The notes beneath the pieces were generated by a model that worked only from the letters and a program-made list of their open reading frames with translations, had not been told where the DNA came from and did not search any database. A DNA stretch of 64,000 nt from Acidobacteriota bacterium (lineage in GTDB: Bacteria > Acidobacteriota > Blastocatellia > Pyrinomonadales > Pyrinomonadaceae): the NCBI GenBank assembly GCA_003223025.1, contig QHXR01000016.1, positions 307,160 to 371,159 on the forward strand, in the 5' to 3' direction. Below, piece by piece: positions 28,500 through 37,790 of this stretch; position 1 is the first letter of the stretch; each line of letters opens with the position of its first letter. A program made the position numbers and the translations under genes.

Positions 28500-30413
28500 T
28501 TAAAGTTCAGCACTGGCTGCTTCCCATTGCTCATAGAGCGTCTGGATCTTTGCTTGTTTTGCTTCTGCGATTCCCGAAAGTTCCTGAAACTTCGCATAGT
28601 CGGCGACCACCTCGGGCAGACTCATCTTCCCGGATAGATTCGCGACCTCGTCTTCCAAAACAGCGATATCTTTTTCAATAACGGCGATGCGCTTCTCGAG
28701 TCGCTCCCGCTGATTTTTACTCAACGAGGAAGCGGAAGCCGATGAGCTCGCGGCGACTCCGTCCGTCTCCACGTCTCCCTCTCTCTTCTTCTCCCGTTCT
28801 CCCTGTCGAGAACCCGCCATCTCGCGACTATCACGCCAGTCGTGGTACTCGGTGTAATTACCGTTGAAGACATCGACATCATCATCGTCGAACGCAAGGA
28901 TTTGCGTCGCGATTTTATCGAGGAAGAAACGATCATGGCTAACCGTAATGATCGTGCCGTCGTATTCGTCGAGAGCGCCTTCGAGCGCTTCGCGGGATGG
29001 AATATCAAGATGATTCGTCGGCTCGTCGAGGATCAGAACGTTTTTTCGCGAATAGATCAATTTCGCAAGTGCGAGCCTTCCCTTCTCGCCGCCGGAAAGA
29101 TCGCTGACGTTCTTGAATACGTCTTCGCCAAAAAATAGAAATCGTGAAAGAAATGTCCGCAGCTCTCCGTTATCGGCAAGCGGTGCAACTCGTCGCAACT
29201 CCTGGATGACTTCGTTTCGCGGTTCGAGATCATCCAGATTCTGCGTGTAATATCCGACGTCGATCTTCGTTCCCCAATGCACATCGCCGTGACGCGCGGG
29301 TAATTCGCCGAGGACCGTTTTTAGCAACGTGGTCTTCCCCGTTCCGTTGCCGCCGATGATGCCGAGAACTTCGCCCCGCATCAGTGAGAAGTTCAAGTGT
29401 GATGCGAGCTCCTTTGTCGAATAACCGATCGCGAGATCATCAACCGTCAGAACGTTGTTGCCCGTCCTGACGACTTTCTTCAACCCAAAATTTCCCCCGT
29501 GCTTTTCCGATGTTACGGCGTCGAGTCGATCCATCCGCTCGAGCATGTTACGTCTCGACTTCGCCTGCTTTGTTTTCTGTCCTGCAAGATTAGTCCGGAT
29601 GAACTCTTGGGTCTTGTTGATCAACGACTGCTGATTTTCGTATTCGCGCTGCTGCTGCTCGCGACGAAGCTCACGCTCGACGAGGAACTCGGAATAATTT
29701 CCCTTGTACGTAACGGCGCGGCCGTTCTCGATCTCGATGATCCGCTCGGTCGTCCGGTCAAGAAAGTAACGATCGTGGCTGATGATGACGTAAGCCTTGT
29801 CGAAGTCGTGGAGAAATCTCTCGAGCCACTCGACGGCGTGAACATCGAGATGATTCGTCGGCTCATCGAGAAGAAGAACATCGGCGCCTGAAAGCAGCAG
29901 CCGGACCATTCCCAATCGATTCTTCTGTCCACCCGAAAGTGTCGCGGCCTCCTGCGTCCACATCTCCGTCGCGAAGCCCATACCCATGAGCACGGATTCC
30001 GCTCGTGCGGCATAGGAGAATCCGTCGGCGTGTTCGAACGCGATCTGAAGCTCAGCGTATTGATCGAGCACCTCGGCCGAATGATCCGTCTCCATTCGCT
30101 TCTCGAGAATGCGCATCTCGGCTTCGATATCGTGCACTTCCTTGAATGCAGAAAGCGCTGCGGTGTGGACCGTTTCGCCGGGGCCGAAATCGACATGCTG
30201 TTTCAGCAGTCCGAGCTTGAGTCCGTTCATCGTTACGACGTCGCCGGAATCGACGGCTTCTTCGCGCGTGACGATCCGAAACACGGTCGTCTTTCCCGCA
30301 CCGTTGCGGCCGACGAGGCCAACTTTCTCGCCAGGATTTATCTGGAACGAGACGCCTCGGAGGATCTCTGTGCCACCGTAGGATTTCTTAACTTCTGAAA
30401 GTCGAAAAAGCAT
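28500..30413 (-). CDS. ABC-F family ATPase
   Basis: A 637-residue protein with two ABC ATPase domains and no membrane spans, the ABC-F layout. The first domain has Walker A GRNGAGKTT and signature LSGGQKNR; the second has GGNGTGKTT and LSGGEKGR. Between them lies the arm/linker (YENQQSLINKTQEFIRTNLA). The C-terminal ~100 residues form a coiled coil (LEKRIAVIEKDIAVLEDEVA). ABC-F proteins bind the ribosomal E site and help translation or protect against antibiotics; the C-terminal coiled coil is like Uup/YdiF types. Which of these it is cannot be told from sequence. A hairpin with a U-run ends exactly at its start codon. Confidence 0.93.
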   Translation of the reverse strand: MLFRLSEVKKSYGGTEILRGVSFQINPGEKVGLVGRNGAGKTTVFRIVTREEAVDSGDVVTMNGLKLGLLKQHVDFGPGETVHTAALSAFKEVHDIEAEMRILEKRMETDHSAEVLDQYAELQIAFEHADGFSYAARAESVLMGMGFATEMWTQEAATLSGGQKNRLGMVRLLLSGADVLLLDEPTNHLDVHAVEWLERFLHDFDKAYVIISHDRYFLDRTTERIIEIENGRAVTYKGNYSEFLVERELRREQQQREYENQQSLINKTQEFIRTNLAGQKTKQAKSRRNMLERMDRLDAVTSEKHGGNFGLKKVVRTGNNVLTVDDLAIGYSTKELASHLNFSLMRGEVLGIIGGNGTGKTTLLKTVLGELPARHGDVHWGTKIDVGYYTQNLDDLEPRNEVIQELRRVAPLADNGELRTFLSRFLFFGEDVFKNVSDLSGGEKGRLALAKLIYSRKNVLILDEPTNHLDIPSREALEGALDEYDGTIITVSHDRFFLDKIATQILAFDDDDVDVFNGNYTEYHDWRDSREMAGSRQGEREKKREGDVETDGVAASSSASASSLSKNQRERLEKRIAVIEKDIAVLEDEVANLSGKMSLPEVVADYAKFQELSGIAEAKQAKIQTLYEQWEAASAEL

Positions 30414-30446
30414 AAAAAAGAGTAGCCGACATTTATGCCGGCTACT
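30414..30446 (-). terminator. Terminator-like hairpin abutting the ABC-F start codon
   Basis: On the minus strand an 11-pair stem (30421-30446, arms GTAGCCGGCAT and ATGTCGGCTAC with one G-U) is followed by a run of six U at 30419-30414 and then directly by the ATG at 30413. It ends the parvulin gene's transcript and, being in the leader of the ABC-F gene, may be an attenuator. Confidence 0.8.
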
Positions 30447-30506
30447 TAGTTTTACAGCGAGGAGAATCGCCTGAGCAGATCGACCTGAGGCCGATCGCTC
30501 TTAAGT

Positions 30507-31757
30507 CTATTTGTTGGCGTTCGCCTTTGCTCCACCGTTCGCATTCGCCGACGGTCGAACCGCGTTCGAAGCCGAATTCGCAGGCGTATTCGCTGCTGCA
30601 TTTGCTGCCGGAGCATTTGCTACATTCGCCGGTGCCGCAGTTGTAGGGGCCGCCGTGTTCGTATTTGCAGACGGAGCAGCCGGACGTGCACCGCTCAGTT
30701 CGTTCGGATTCTCGACGACTTTCTTCGCGAGGAAATTGTCGATCTTCGCTTCGTTCATCGCGATCGCCTGATAGGAAGCCGCCAGCAACTGCTTCCGATT
30801 ATTGACGAGCATCTCGTTGATCTGCGGTCGCACTTGCGGGCTCTCAAGCGTGAGATTCTCTTCTTTCTCGACGCGTTCCTGAAGCTTGAAGATATATGCT
30901 TTGCCGTTGATCGGAACCGCATTCGTGATGCGGCCGACCGTGAATTCCGGACTCATGAAACCTTTCACGAGCTGCGGGTAGCTTTGGCCAAGCTCCTGTT
31001 CGGTAAAAAAGCCGAGATCGCCGCCCTGAAACTTGGAAGGATCTTCGCTGTACTCGCGCGCGAGTGCCGCGAAATCCGAACCGGGCTGCTGAACTTTCCC
31101 AAGAACCTCGTTCATACGAAGCTGAGCGGACGCTGCATCGGTTGTCAGATCGCCTTGTCCACCGTTATTCGGATCGATGACGATCGCAGCGAGACGCACT
31201 CCTCGCTTCTTGACGAACATCTCGGGATTGCCCTTGAAGAAATTTTCGATCTCGTTCTCTTTCGGAGTCTCGATCCGGCCCGTGACTTTGTCGACTAGTG
31301 CCTTTATCGCCATGCTTCGCTTGACCTGATCACGGAACGAGGCTTCGGTAAGCCCTGCCTGCGTCATCTGCTTGTCGAATTCTTCCTGGGAAAGGCGACT
31401 TTCGACCTTTTGCTTGTTGATCTCGGCGGCGACATCTTCGTCTTTCGGAAGAACGCCTTCCTTCTCAGCCTTCTGAAACATGACTTCCTGTTCGATCAGG
31501 CTCTGAAGTACTTGAAGGCGAGCACCGGCGAGCTCGAGCGGAGAAAGCTTGCTTTCTTCACCCTTAGCTTGCTGCTTTACCGCACGTTCCACGTCCTCCA
31601 TCTTGATGACTTTTCCGTTGACCGTAGCTGCAGTCTCGTTCGGATCGACAGATCCGGTCGTGGTTGAATTAGATGAAGTCGTTCCTCCTCCGCAAGCTCC
31701 GAACATGGCGACGACCGCCGTGAGAAGCGTAACGGGAAGGATCTTGGTTCTTAACAT
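30507..31757 (-). CDS. Parvulin-type peptidyl-prolyl isomerase lipoprotein (SurA/PrsA-like)
   Basis: A 416-residue lipoprotein from the ATG at 31757: the signal ends in lipobox FGAC (Cys22). An upstream ATG at 31817 would add 20 residues and spoil the signal, so I prefer the inner start. After a Ser/Thr linker comes a SurA N-terminal-like helical domain (about 40-190: NGKVIKMEDVERAVKQQAK, LSQEEFDKQMTQAGLTEASF), then a rotamase domain (about 185-300: LREYSEDPSKFQGGDLGFF-like block ALAREYSEDPSKFQGGDLGF). It folds outer-membrane or secreted proteins in the periplasm. The C-terminal ~70 residues are Ala/Asn/Pro-rich and low-complexity. It is divergent from rpmB. Confidence 0.9.
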   Translation of the reverse strand: MLRTKILPVTLLTAVVAMFGACGGGTTSSNSTTTGSVDPNETAATVNGKVIKMEDVERAVKQQAKGEESKLSPLELAGARLQVLQSLIEQEVMFQKAEKEGVLPKDEDVAAEINKQKVESRLSQEEFDKQMTQAGLTEASFRDQVKRSMAIKALVDKVTGRIETPKENEIENFFKGNPEMFVKKRGVRLAAIVIDPNNGGQGDLTTDAASAQLRMNEVLGKVQQPGSDFAALAREYSEDPSKFQGGDLGFFTEQELGQSYPQLVKGFMSPEFTVGRITNAVPINGKAYIFKLQERVEKEENLTLESPQVRPQINEMLVNNRKQLLAASYQAIAMNEAKIDNFLAKKVVENPNELSGARPAAPSANTNTAAPTTAAPANVANAPAANAAANTPANSASNAVRPSANANGGAKANANK

Positions 31758-31805
31758 TTGCACTTTGGCTTTAACTCCCTCGAATGTTTCGATAACTATC
31801 ATTGC

Positions 31806-31835
31806 TTGACTGACCAACTCTTATTTTGGTATAAA
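31806..31835 (+). promoter_or_regulatory. Promoter of rpmB
   Basis: TTGACT at 31806-31811 and TATAAA at 31830-31835 are separated by 18 bases; the rpmB ATG is 67 bases downstream, preceded by a good GGAGG ribosome-binding site. Confidence 0.65.
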
Positions 31836-31901
31836 CTCTCTTTTTGAGTTTTCCTTAAAACTCTTATTTAACACCTCGTTATTTTTCGGAGGCAATTATA
31901 T

Positions 31902-32096
31902 ATGGCACAGAGATGCGACGTCTGCGGGAAGGGCCCGCAATTTGGAAACAACGTTTCACACGCTAACAACAAAACGCGCCGTCGGTTCAATCCGAACCTG
32001 CAACCCGTTCGCGTCCAGCTTCCCACGGGCGGCAATGGCCGGATGAAGGTCTGCACGCGGTGCATCAAATCGGGCAAAATTATCAAAGCCGCTTAA
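31902..32096 (+). CDS. rpmB: 50S ribosomal protein L28
   Basis: A 64-residue L28 of the large ribosomal subunit. It begins [20 protein letters not shown] and continues [15 protein letters not shown], both diagnostic. Two CXXC pairs (CDVC at residues 5-8 and CTRC at about 49-52) mark the zinc-binding form. GGAGG with good spacing precedes the ATG. The gene is monocistronic, with its own promoter and terminator. Confidence 0.98.
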   Translation: MAQRCDVCGKGPQFGNNVSHANNKTRRRFNPNLQPVRVQLPTGGNGRMKVCTRCIKSGKIIKAA

Positions 32097-32121
32097 CTGC
32101 GGAAGATCAAGTCCTTTTGAA

Positions 32122-32156
32122 AATGCCAAATACCGGAAACGGTGCTTGGCGTTTTT
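32122..32156 (+). terminator. Rho-independent terminator of rpmB
   Basis: TGCCAAATACCG and CGGTGCTTGGCG pair around a GAAA tetraloop, followed by TTTTT. It lies 25 bases after the rpmB stop. Confidence 0.88.
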
Positions 32157-32171
32157 CTTTGCCTAAAAACT

Positions 32172-32549
32172 TCAAACGATCGCGATGCAATCGATCTCGA
32201 CCTTCGCATCGCGAGGCAGTCTTGCTGCCTGAACAGTGGCTCTCGCAGGCATGGAATCGCCGAAGTACTTGCCGTAAACGTCATTCATCGCCGCAAAGTC
32301 GCTCATATCGGCGAGAAAGACCGTGGTCTTCACCACATTCGCCAAACTCGAGCCGCCCGCTTCGAGCACTGCTGAAAGATTCTTAAGGACCTGCTCGGTC
32401 TGTTCGGAGACGTCATTCGAAACAAACTCACCGGTAACAGGATCGATCGGGATCTGGCCAGAGCAAAAAAGCATGCCGCCGGTTTTGATCGCTTGCGAAT
32501 ATGGCCCGATGGCTCCCGGGGCCTTGTCTGTCGATACAATCTCTCTCAT
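32172..32549 (-). CDS. ridA: RidA family reactive intermediate deaminase
   Basis: A 125-residue RidA/YjgF protein. Such trimers hydrolyse reactive enamine/imine intermediates made by PLP dehydratases such as threonine dehydratase. The signature near the end, PARATVQAARLPRDAKVEID, holds the conserved Arg that binds substrate carboxylate (ARATV), and the opening APGAIGPYSQAIKTGGMLFC is typical. A threonine dehydratase-like gene is in the same window (15411-16355) but not adjacent. It lies 75 bases downstream of the rel/spo gene on the same strand. Confidence 0.94.
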   Translation of the reverse strand: MREIVSTDKAPGAIGPYSQAIKTGGMLFCSGQIPIDPVTGEFVSNDVSEQTEQVLKNLSAVLEAGGSSLANVVKTTVFLADMSDFAAMNDVYGKYFGDSMPARATVQAARLPRDAKVEIDCIAIV

Positions 32550-32623
32550 TAAAAAATCGCCTTTAAGTGCCGAATCAGCAAAAGGCGAATGATACCAAAC
32601 TGAGCCTTAAAAATAAAGTTGCG

Positions 32624-34828
32624 TTAGGCGTTAACTCGTTCGACGGCTATCACGCCCGGAACGTTGGCGATCGCACTGAGGACTCTGTCGAGGTGTTTTT
32701 TATCGAAGACCTCGACGGTAACTTCGATCTGTCCCTTGTCGTCTCTCGAGATGATCGCCCGGGCATCGCGGATACCGGTCTTAATATCGGCGATCGCATT
32801 GGTGATGCCGGCGAGCATTCCGGTTCGATTCTCAGTCGTGACGAGGATGCCAACCGACTGGACCTCGTTCTTATCGCTCTTAGCCCAATCGACCTCAACG
32901 ATGCGCTCCTTGTTGACCATCAGTTGGGCAACATTCTTACACCGTTTGTTGTGAACGACGATTCCCTTTCCGAGGGAAATGTATCCAATGATGTCCTCGC
33001 CCCGCAGTGGATTACAGCACCTTGCCCGAGTCGTAAGTAGATTATCGACACCCTTTACAATTATCGCGTCTTCGCCGAGACCGATGAATTTCTTGACGGC
33101 CTTTACGCCGCTCTCGATTCGCGTCTCCTTTCGCTTCTCCGGATCGAGCTCGGCAAATTTCTCGGCTCCGAGGAATTTTGAAAGCACATTCCGCGGAAGC
33201 GTTTTGCCGTATCCGATCGACGCTAGAAGATCCTCCGGCCGTCCCAGTCCGTACTCGTTCGCGATCCGCCTCATCTCGGCGTCGTTATTAATAAGTTTCT
33301 TCGGAGCGACGCGGAACCTGTCCGCTTCTTTCTCAAGAAGCTTCCGGCCTATTTCGATCGAATCGGCGCGCTGCTGTTCAGAGATCCAGTGACGGATGCG
33401 GTTCTTCGCTTTCGACGTTACGACGTAGTTGAGCCAGTCCCGCGACGGCTTTGAATTCGCCGTCGTCATGATCTCGACTACATCGCCGTTTTGAAGCTCA
33501 TGCTTCAGCGGAACGATGCGGCCGTTTATCTTCGCTCCCGTGCAAGTGTCTCCAACTTCCGAATGAATGGCGTACGCGAAATCGATCGGGCTCGCGCCAC
33601 GCGGCAGCTGTATGACCTTTCCGCGCGGCGTGAATGCATAGACGTCCTTCGGGAACAGATCGAGCTTTAGCGACTCAATGAAATCTTCCGAGTCACCGTT
33701 ATCGGCATTGTCTTCAACCAGAGGTAAAAGGAGCTTCTCGACGGTTTTTCTCAACTCGTCGAGGTTTTCGTCATCCTTGGCTCCAAGCTTACTTTCTTTA
33801 TATCGCCAGTGAGCCGCTACGCCCTCTTCGGCGATGCGATGCATTTCTTCGGTGCGGATCTGCACTTCGAACGCCTGTCCGCCGTCGCCGATGACCGATG
33901 TGTGCAGAGATTGATAGAGATTGTCTCGCGGTATCGCTATCCAATCTTTGAACCGCTCCGGAACCGGAGTCCATAGATCGTGGATCACGCTCAGCGCAAG
34001 ATAACAGTTCTTCCGGTCATTTTTTGTGATGACGCGTGCAGCGATCAGATCGTACACCTGTTCGATCATCAACTTCTGCTTCTTGAGTTTCTTCCAGAGC
34101 GAGTACAGTCGTTTTACTCGACCTTGGACCTCAACGAACGGAACATCATTCTCCGCGAGCTTCGCCTCGATCGTAACTTTGATCTTCTCCAATATACCTT
34201 CCAGCTCGGGCCGCCGGGCGTCCACCTCTTTGGCGAGACGCTTGTACTCTTCGGGATAAAGATTTTGGAATGCGAGATCCTCGAGCTCGCTTCGCATCTT
34301 ACCCATACCTAGGCGATGAGCGATCGGCGCATAGATGTCGAGCGTCTCCTGCGAGATCCTCGCTCGTTTCTCGGGCTTCAGGAACTGCATCGTCCGCATG
34401 TTGTGCAGACGGTCGGCGAGCTTGATCAGTACGACGCGGACGTCCGTGATCATCGCGAGGACCATCTTACGGACATTCTCGGCTTGCTGGCGTTCCTTTG
34501 AGAGATTGCTGATGTGCGCGATCTTTGTGAGGCCGTCGACGAGGAGAGTTATCTCATCGCCGAAGTAAGATCGGATGGTATCAAGGTCCACGAGCGTGTC
34601 CTCGACGACGTCGTGCAGAAGTCCCGTCGATACGCTAACCTCATCGAGTCGCAGATCCGCGAGTATGTCGGCAACTTCAAGCGGATGAACGAGGTAAGGC
34701 TCTCCGGACGCACGTTTTTGACCGCGATGATGGAGCGCGGAAAATAGGTACGCCCGCCGGATCAGATCGATATCTGCGTTCGGGCGGTTCGCTTCAACTT
34801 TTTCGATGACATCTTCGATGCGGATCAT
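32624..34828 (-). CDS. Bifunctional (p)ppGpp synthetase/hydrolase (Rel/SpoT)
   Basis: A 734-residue long RSH protein. The hydrolase HD domain is intact: HHRGQKRASGEPYLVHP and HDVVEDT (His72, Asp73, Glu76, Asp77). The synthetase domain includes VQGRVKRLYSLWKKLKKQK, YDLIAARVITKNDRKNCY and YQSLHTSVIG. TGS (DVYAFTPRGKVIQLPRGA) and a C-terminal ACT domain (about 660-734) follow. It should both make and destroy the stringent-response alarmone in response to amino-acid starvation. It is the sole RSH in the window; ridA lies downstream on the same strand. Confidence 0.96.
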   Translation of the reverse strand: MIRIEDVIEKVEANRPNADIDLIRRAYLFSALHHRGQKRASGEPYLVHPLEVADILADLRLDEVSVSTGLLHDVVEDTLVDLDTIRSYFGDEITLLVDGLTKIAHISNLSKERQQAENVRKMVLAMITDVRVVLIKLADRLHNMRTMQFLKPEKRARISQETLDIYAPIAHRLGMGKMRSELEDLAFQNLYPEEYKRLAKEVDARRPELEGILEKIKVTIEAKLAENDVPFVEVQGRVKRLYSLWKKLKKQKLMIEQVYDLIAARVITKNDRKNCYLALSVIHDLWTPVPERFKDWIAIPRDNLYQSLHTSVIGDGGQAFEVQIRTEEMHRIAEEGVAAHWRYKESKLGAKDDENLDELRKTVEKLLLPLVEDNADNGDSEDFIESLKLDLFPKDVYAFTPRGKVIQLPRGASPIDFAYAIHSEVGDTCTGAKINGRIVPLKHELQNGDVVEIMTTANSKPSRDWLNYVVTSKAKNRIRHWISEQQRADSIEIGRKLLEKEADRFRVAPKKLINNDAEMRRIANEYGLGRPEDLLASIGYGKTLPRNVLSKFLGAEKFAELDPEKRKETRIESGVKAVKKFIGLGEDAIIVKGVDNLLTTRARCCNPLRGEDIIGYISLGKGIVVHNKRCKNVAQLMVNKERIVEVDWAKSDKNEVQSVGILVTTENRTGMLAGITNAIADIKTGIRDARAIISRDDKGQIEVTVEVFDKKHLDRVLSAIANVPGVIAVERVNA

Positions 34829-34885
34829 CGGTTCACTATCTTAATACTACAATCTAAGAACTTTCGTCGCTACGTTTTTTCAGAA

Positions 34886-34925
34886 AACAAAAAGCGATGC
34901 CCGACCGATGGGATCGAGCATCACT
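34886..34925 (-). terminator. Terminator of the tonB-exbB-exbD operon
   Basis: AGCGATGCCCGA (34893-34904) and TCGAGCATCACT (34914-34925) form a 12-position stem; on the minus strand a U-rich run follows. It lies just after the stop of the TPR lipoprotein gene. Confidence 0.8.
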
Positions 34926-34947
34926 TCTCTGGAGAAAAAACTTCTGT

Positions 34948-35919
34948 CTATTTTTTCGTCGAGTTGGCGTTCGCATTTGCATTCGCCGCCTCTTCCTCCG
35001 CCGCACGTCGTGCGTCCATCTCGTCCTGGATATCCTTATCGACCTTGCTTAATTCAAGGAACTTCGCTCGACCGGCATCCGCTTGAGCCTTCAGAGCATC
35101 GCGATCCGCGGTTCTGCCTTCCATGTCGGCAAGCCTCATTGCCTGAGCATCGAGACTGGCCTTATACGAACGAGCAGATTCGAAAACCTTGAAGAGATCG
35201 AGATTCTCCTTGAGTTGAGCATCCGTCAGGGACTTCACGTTGAGGCTCGGTGCATTCGTGACCGCAGGCGGCTCGAGAGCGACTGCCTGATCGATGAGTT
35301 TCAAACCGTCAGTGACGCATCCGCGAAGCTGTTCGAGGTCCGCAGGATTCTCAGGCTTGACCCATTGAAAGACATCCTTCCCGTCTTTCTTGACGGTCTT
35401 TTTTGTCTTCTCAGTATCCGTCACTTCGTTCGCACAGGTATTCTTGCGCGACGCAAGCGACGTTAGAGCTTCGGCCCGGTTCTGCGGTTCGATGTCAGCA
35501 CGGTTCGACCGTTCAAGAACCCACTGTTGCCACTCGTCCGTTCTCTGGAGGTTGTCGAGCAGACTCGCGACCGCTTTATACGAGCTCTGGTCGTTCTTAT
35601 CGACCGTCAATGCTCTCTTGTACGCCTGAATCGCTTCTTCCGCGAGTTCGGTTCTTTGGCGATCGCCTATATACCGTGAATGAAGGGTGCGTGCAAGAAA
35701 GATCTGCGCAGTCCTTCCTTCCATCGTCGTTCCTTCAGGATCTCGGGCCGCGGCTTTGCGAAACAATTCTTCAGCTTCACTGAACTTGCGCTCTTTGTAG
35801 GCGAGCGAACCGTCAACCAGATTTTTTCTGGACATTATGCGGCTGAAATACGAGCAATTCGTAGTCGTCAAAACCGCTAATGTAAGTAGTACCAATACCC
35901 CTAAACGAGAAGATCTCAT
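34948..35919 (-). CDS. TPR-like lipoprotein at the end of the tonB operon
   Basis: A 323-residue protein from the ATG at 35919, which has GGAG six bases upstream; a start 12 bases earlier is less likely. The signal MRSSRLGVLVLLTLAVL ends at a possible lipobox Cys22 (TTNC). TPR-like repeats follow: LVDGSLAYKERKFSEAEELF, LAEEAIQAYKRALTVDKNDQ, and more helices up to about residue 270. The tail is Ala/Asn-rich. It probably serves as a periplasmic scaffold; its place at the end of the operon suggests a link with TonB-driven transport or outer-membrane function, but I cannot assign a specific partner. Confidence 0.78.
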   Translation of the reverse strand: MRSSRLGVLVLLTLAVLTTTNCSYFSRIMSRKNLVDGSLAYKERKFSEAEELFRKAAARDPEGTTMEGRTAQIFLARTLHSRYIGDRQRTELAEEAIQAYKRALTVDKNDQSSYKAVASLLDNLQRTDEWQQWVLERSNRADIEPQNRAEALTSLASRKNTCANEVTDTEKTKKTVKKDGKDVFQWVKPENPADLEQLRGCVTDGLKLIDQAVALEPPAVTNAPSLNVKSLTDAQLKENLDLFKVFESARSYKASLDAQAMRLADMEGRTADRDALKAQADAGRAKFLELSKVDKDIQDEMDARRAAEEEAANANANANSTKK

Positions 35920-35986
35920 TTTCGACTCCATATCCGGCCCGGGAAAAGCGGACCCATCTGCAGGTCCCTTTTCAGCCAGGCAATAT

Positions 35987-36457
35987 TTATTGTGTTAGAT
36001 CGTCAATCTGCAGACCGATCGGCGAAGCGCCGGCCATTTTCGCCGCGTCAATAACCTTCACGACATCACCGTACTTCACCAGTTTTGGCGACTTAATGAA
36101 AACCGTCTTCTCCACTTCGTTCGTGCCTTCACGAAATACACCGTTCGTAGTTCTCTGATTGAAAATATCAGTGAGCTTTGCTGTCAGAGCAGTCGGATCG
36201 TCGACGCTTCCCCCTGAATCGTTATTCAGCGAGATACTCCGATTCTCACGATTGATCGAGATCACGAGTGTCAGCGGATTCGGCTTAACGTCGAGCTGCT
36301 GCTCGTTTTTAGGCTCTGCCGGCACCTTCGCCTCAAACTTGCTCGGCTTGACGGGCGTGATGACCATAAAAATGATCAGCAGCACGAGCAACACGTCGAT
36401 AAGAGGCGTTACATTAATTCTGGGTACGGCGCCTTCACCACCGGATGACATTCCCAT
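35987..36457 (-). CDS. ExbD/TolR family biopolymer transport protein (second copy)
   Basis: A 156-residue ExbD/TolR protein. One membrane span at about residues 17-38 (PLIDVLLVLLIIFMVI) has the conserved proton-path Asp (Asp17-type in LIDV), preceded by the family's INVTPLID. The periplasmic domain follows. It differs from the other ExbD at 36494-36940 mostly in the periplasmic part. With ExbB it forms the proton-driven motor for TonB. It lies 36 bases after the first exbD. The gene ends at a conserved-looking VVKVIDAAKMAGASPIGLQI. Confidence 0.93.
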   Translation of the reverse strand: MGMSSGGEGAVPRINVTPLIDVLLVLLIIFMVITPVKPSKFEAKVPAEPKNEQQLDVKPNPLTLVISINRENRSISLNNDSGGSVDDPTALTAKLTDIFNQRTTNGVFREGTNEVEKTVFIKSPKLVKYGDVVKVIDAAKMAGASPIGLQIDDLTQ

Positions 36458-36493
36458 AGTCCTTTCTCTCCCATCCCGCGAAACGCGGAATTT

Positions 36494-36940
36494 CTAACTT
36501 TGAGGAGGAGCTCCTCCCTTCTTCTTATCAGCAACGAGACCGATCTTATCGATGTCCTGTTTACGGATCGTATCGATAGCCTGAACAACCGTTCCATAAT
36601 CAACCTCGACACCGCTCTTGATGTAGACGATCCGCTTATCCGGAGCCTTGTCTTTCATCATGGTCTGGATCTTTTCACCCAGAGCCGTAAGCGGGAACGG
36701 ATCTTTGCCGATATAGAAGTTGTTATTATCCGGGATAGAGATCACTACGGACGTGTCCTTTGTGATCTCCGAATCCTCTTCCGGCGTGTTCAGTTCTTTC
36801 GGAATATTGACCGTGACTCCCTGCTGAAGCAGCGGCGTGACGATCATGAAGATGATAAGAAGCACCAGCATGACGTCCACCATCGGAGTTACATTGATCT
36901 CCGAGTTGTACTCACTGGTTCCACCGATTGATGCTCCCAT
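36494..36940 (-). CDS. ExbD/TolR family biopolymer transport protein (first copy)
   Basis: A 148-residue ExbD/TolR protein. The N-terminus SEINVTPMVDVMLVLLIIFM contains the family motif and the essential membrane Asp in the only span (about residues 19-40). The periplasmic domain ends DYGTVVQAIDTIRKQDIDKI, typical of ExbD. A clear AGGAG precedes the ATG. It is placed between exbB and the second exbD, all with short gaps. Confidence 0.94.
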   Translation of the reverse strand: MGASIGGTSEYNSEINVTPMVDVMLVLLIIFMIVTPLLQQGVTVNIPKELNTPEEDSEITKDTSVVISIPDNNNFYIGKDPFPLTALGEKIQTMMKDKAPDKRIVYIKSGVEVDYGTVVQAIDTIRKQDIDKIGLVADKKKGGAPPQS

Positions 36941-36977
36941 AGCAATTATTCTCCTAGTAAAACTGTGTCAGACTCGA

Positions 36978-37730
36978 TTAGCCCCTGAGAGCTTTCGTAC
37001 GCTGTTTGATGAAGTAGTCAACTAGCTCAGAAGCCGAGTTCTCCATTTCGACACCGAAACTCGTAACTTTGTTCGTGAAATAGTTGAAGAGCCACACAGC
37101 GGGCACCGCCACGGCGATACCAAACGCGGTCGCGACGAGAGCTTCAGCGATAGCAGCACCGACGGCGCCGATACCGGCGTTCTCAGCCTGGGCGAGAGCA
37201 ATAAACGCACCAATGATTCCGACGACGGTTCCGAACAGTCCGACGAACGGAGCAGTCGATCCGACGGTCGCCAATCCTGCGAGACCGCGCTTGAGTTCAG
37301 CAGTCTTAACCGCAATGGCACGATCGAGAGCACGCTTCGAAGCTTCCATTTCGTCCGCCGAGATATCCGTGTTCCCCTGATGAGCCGCAAATTCCTTCAG
37401 CCCGGAAGAAACGACCATCGCGAGATGCGAGTCTTTGTGCTTATCGCTGATGCTGATCGCTTCGTCGATGTTGCTGTTCTTCAGAGCCATCGCAACTTTC
37501 GGCGCGTACTGACGCGACTGCTGTCTGGCCTTGTTGTACGTCAGCCAGCGTTCAATTCCGACCGCGATCATGTAGACCGACTGAACGAGAAGCGTGGCAA
37601 TAACGACCCAGCCCGGTATCGTCAAACTCTTCGCGATATCGTAGATACCGAATGAGATCTTTGCTTGTTCAGCAAACATCAAAAATACGCCCATGAAACC
37701 CGTCCATAACAGGCCTGCAACAAATGTCAT
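36978..37730 (-). CDS. ExbB/TolQ/MotA family proton channel protein
   Basis: A 250-residue protein with three membrane spans: about residues 35-57, 155-180 and 195-225. The region between the second and third spans reads LATVGSTAPFVGLFGTVVGI, the ExbB/TolQ hallmark, followed by ALVATAFGIAVAVPAVWLFN. It forms a pentameric channel around ExbD and uses proton flow to energise TonB. GGAGG lies seven bases before its ATG. It is second in the operon after tonB. Confidence 0.95.
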   Translation of the reverse strand: MTFVAGLLWTGFMGVFLMFAEQAKISFGIYDIAKSLTIPGWVVIATLLVQSVYMIAVGIERWLTYNKARQQSRQYAPKVAMALKNSNIDEAISISDKHKDSHLAMVVSSGLKEFAAHQGNTDISADEMEASKRALDRAIAVKTAELKRGLAGLATVGSTAPFVGLFGTVVGIIGAFIALAQAENAGIGAVGAAIAEALVATAFGIAVAVPAVWLFNYFTNKVTSFGVEMENSASELVDYFIKQRTKALRG

Positions 37731-37790
37731 GATTTTTCCTCCAAAGAAATCAAAAAGAATTTTATGATTGCGTGTTCGGCAATAAAGCCT

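Noticed and set aside
31758..31817. Upstream start of the parvulin lipoprotein
   Set aside because: Starting there would bury the lipoprotein signal 20 residues inside the protein; the ATG at 31757 gives a normal signal.
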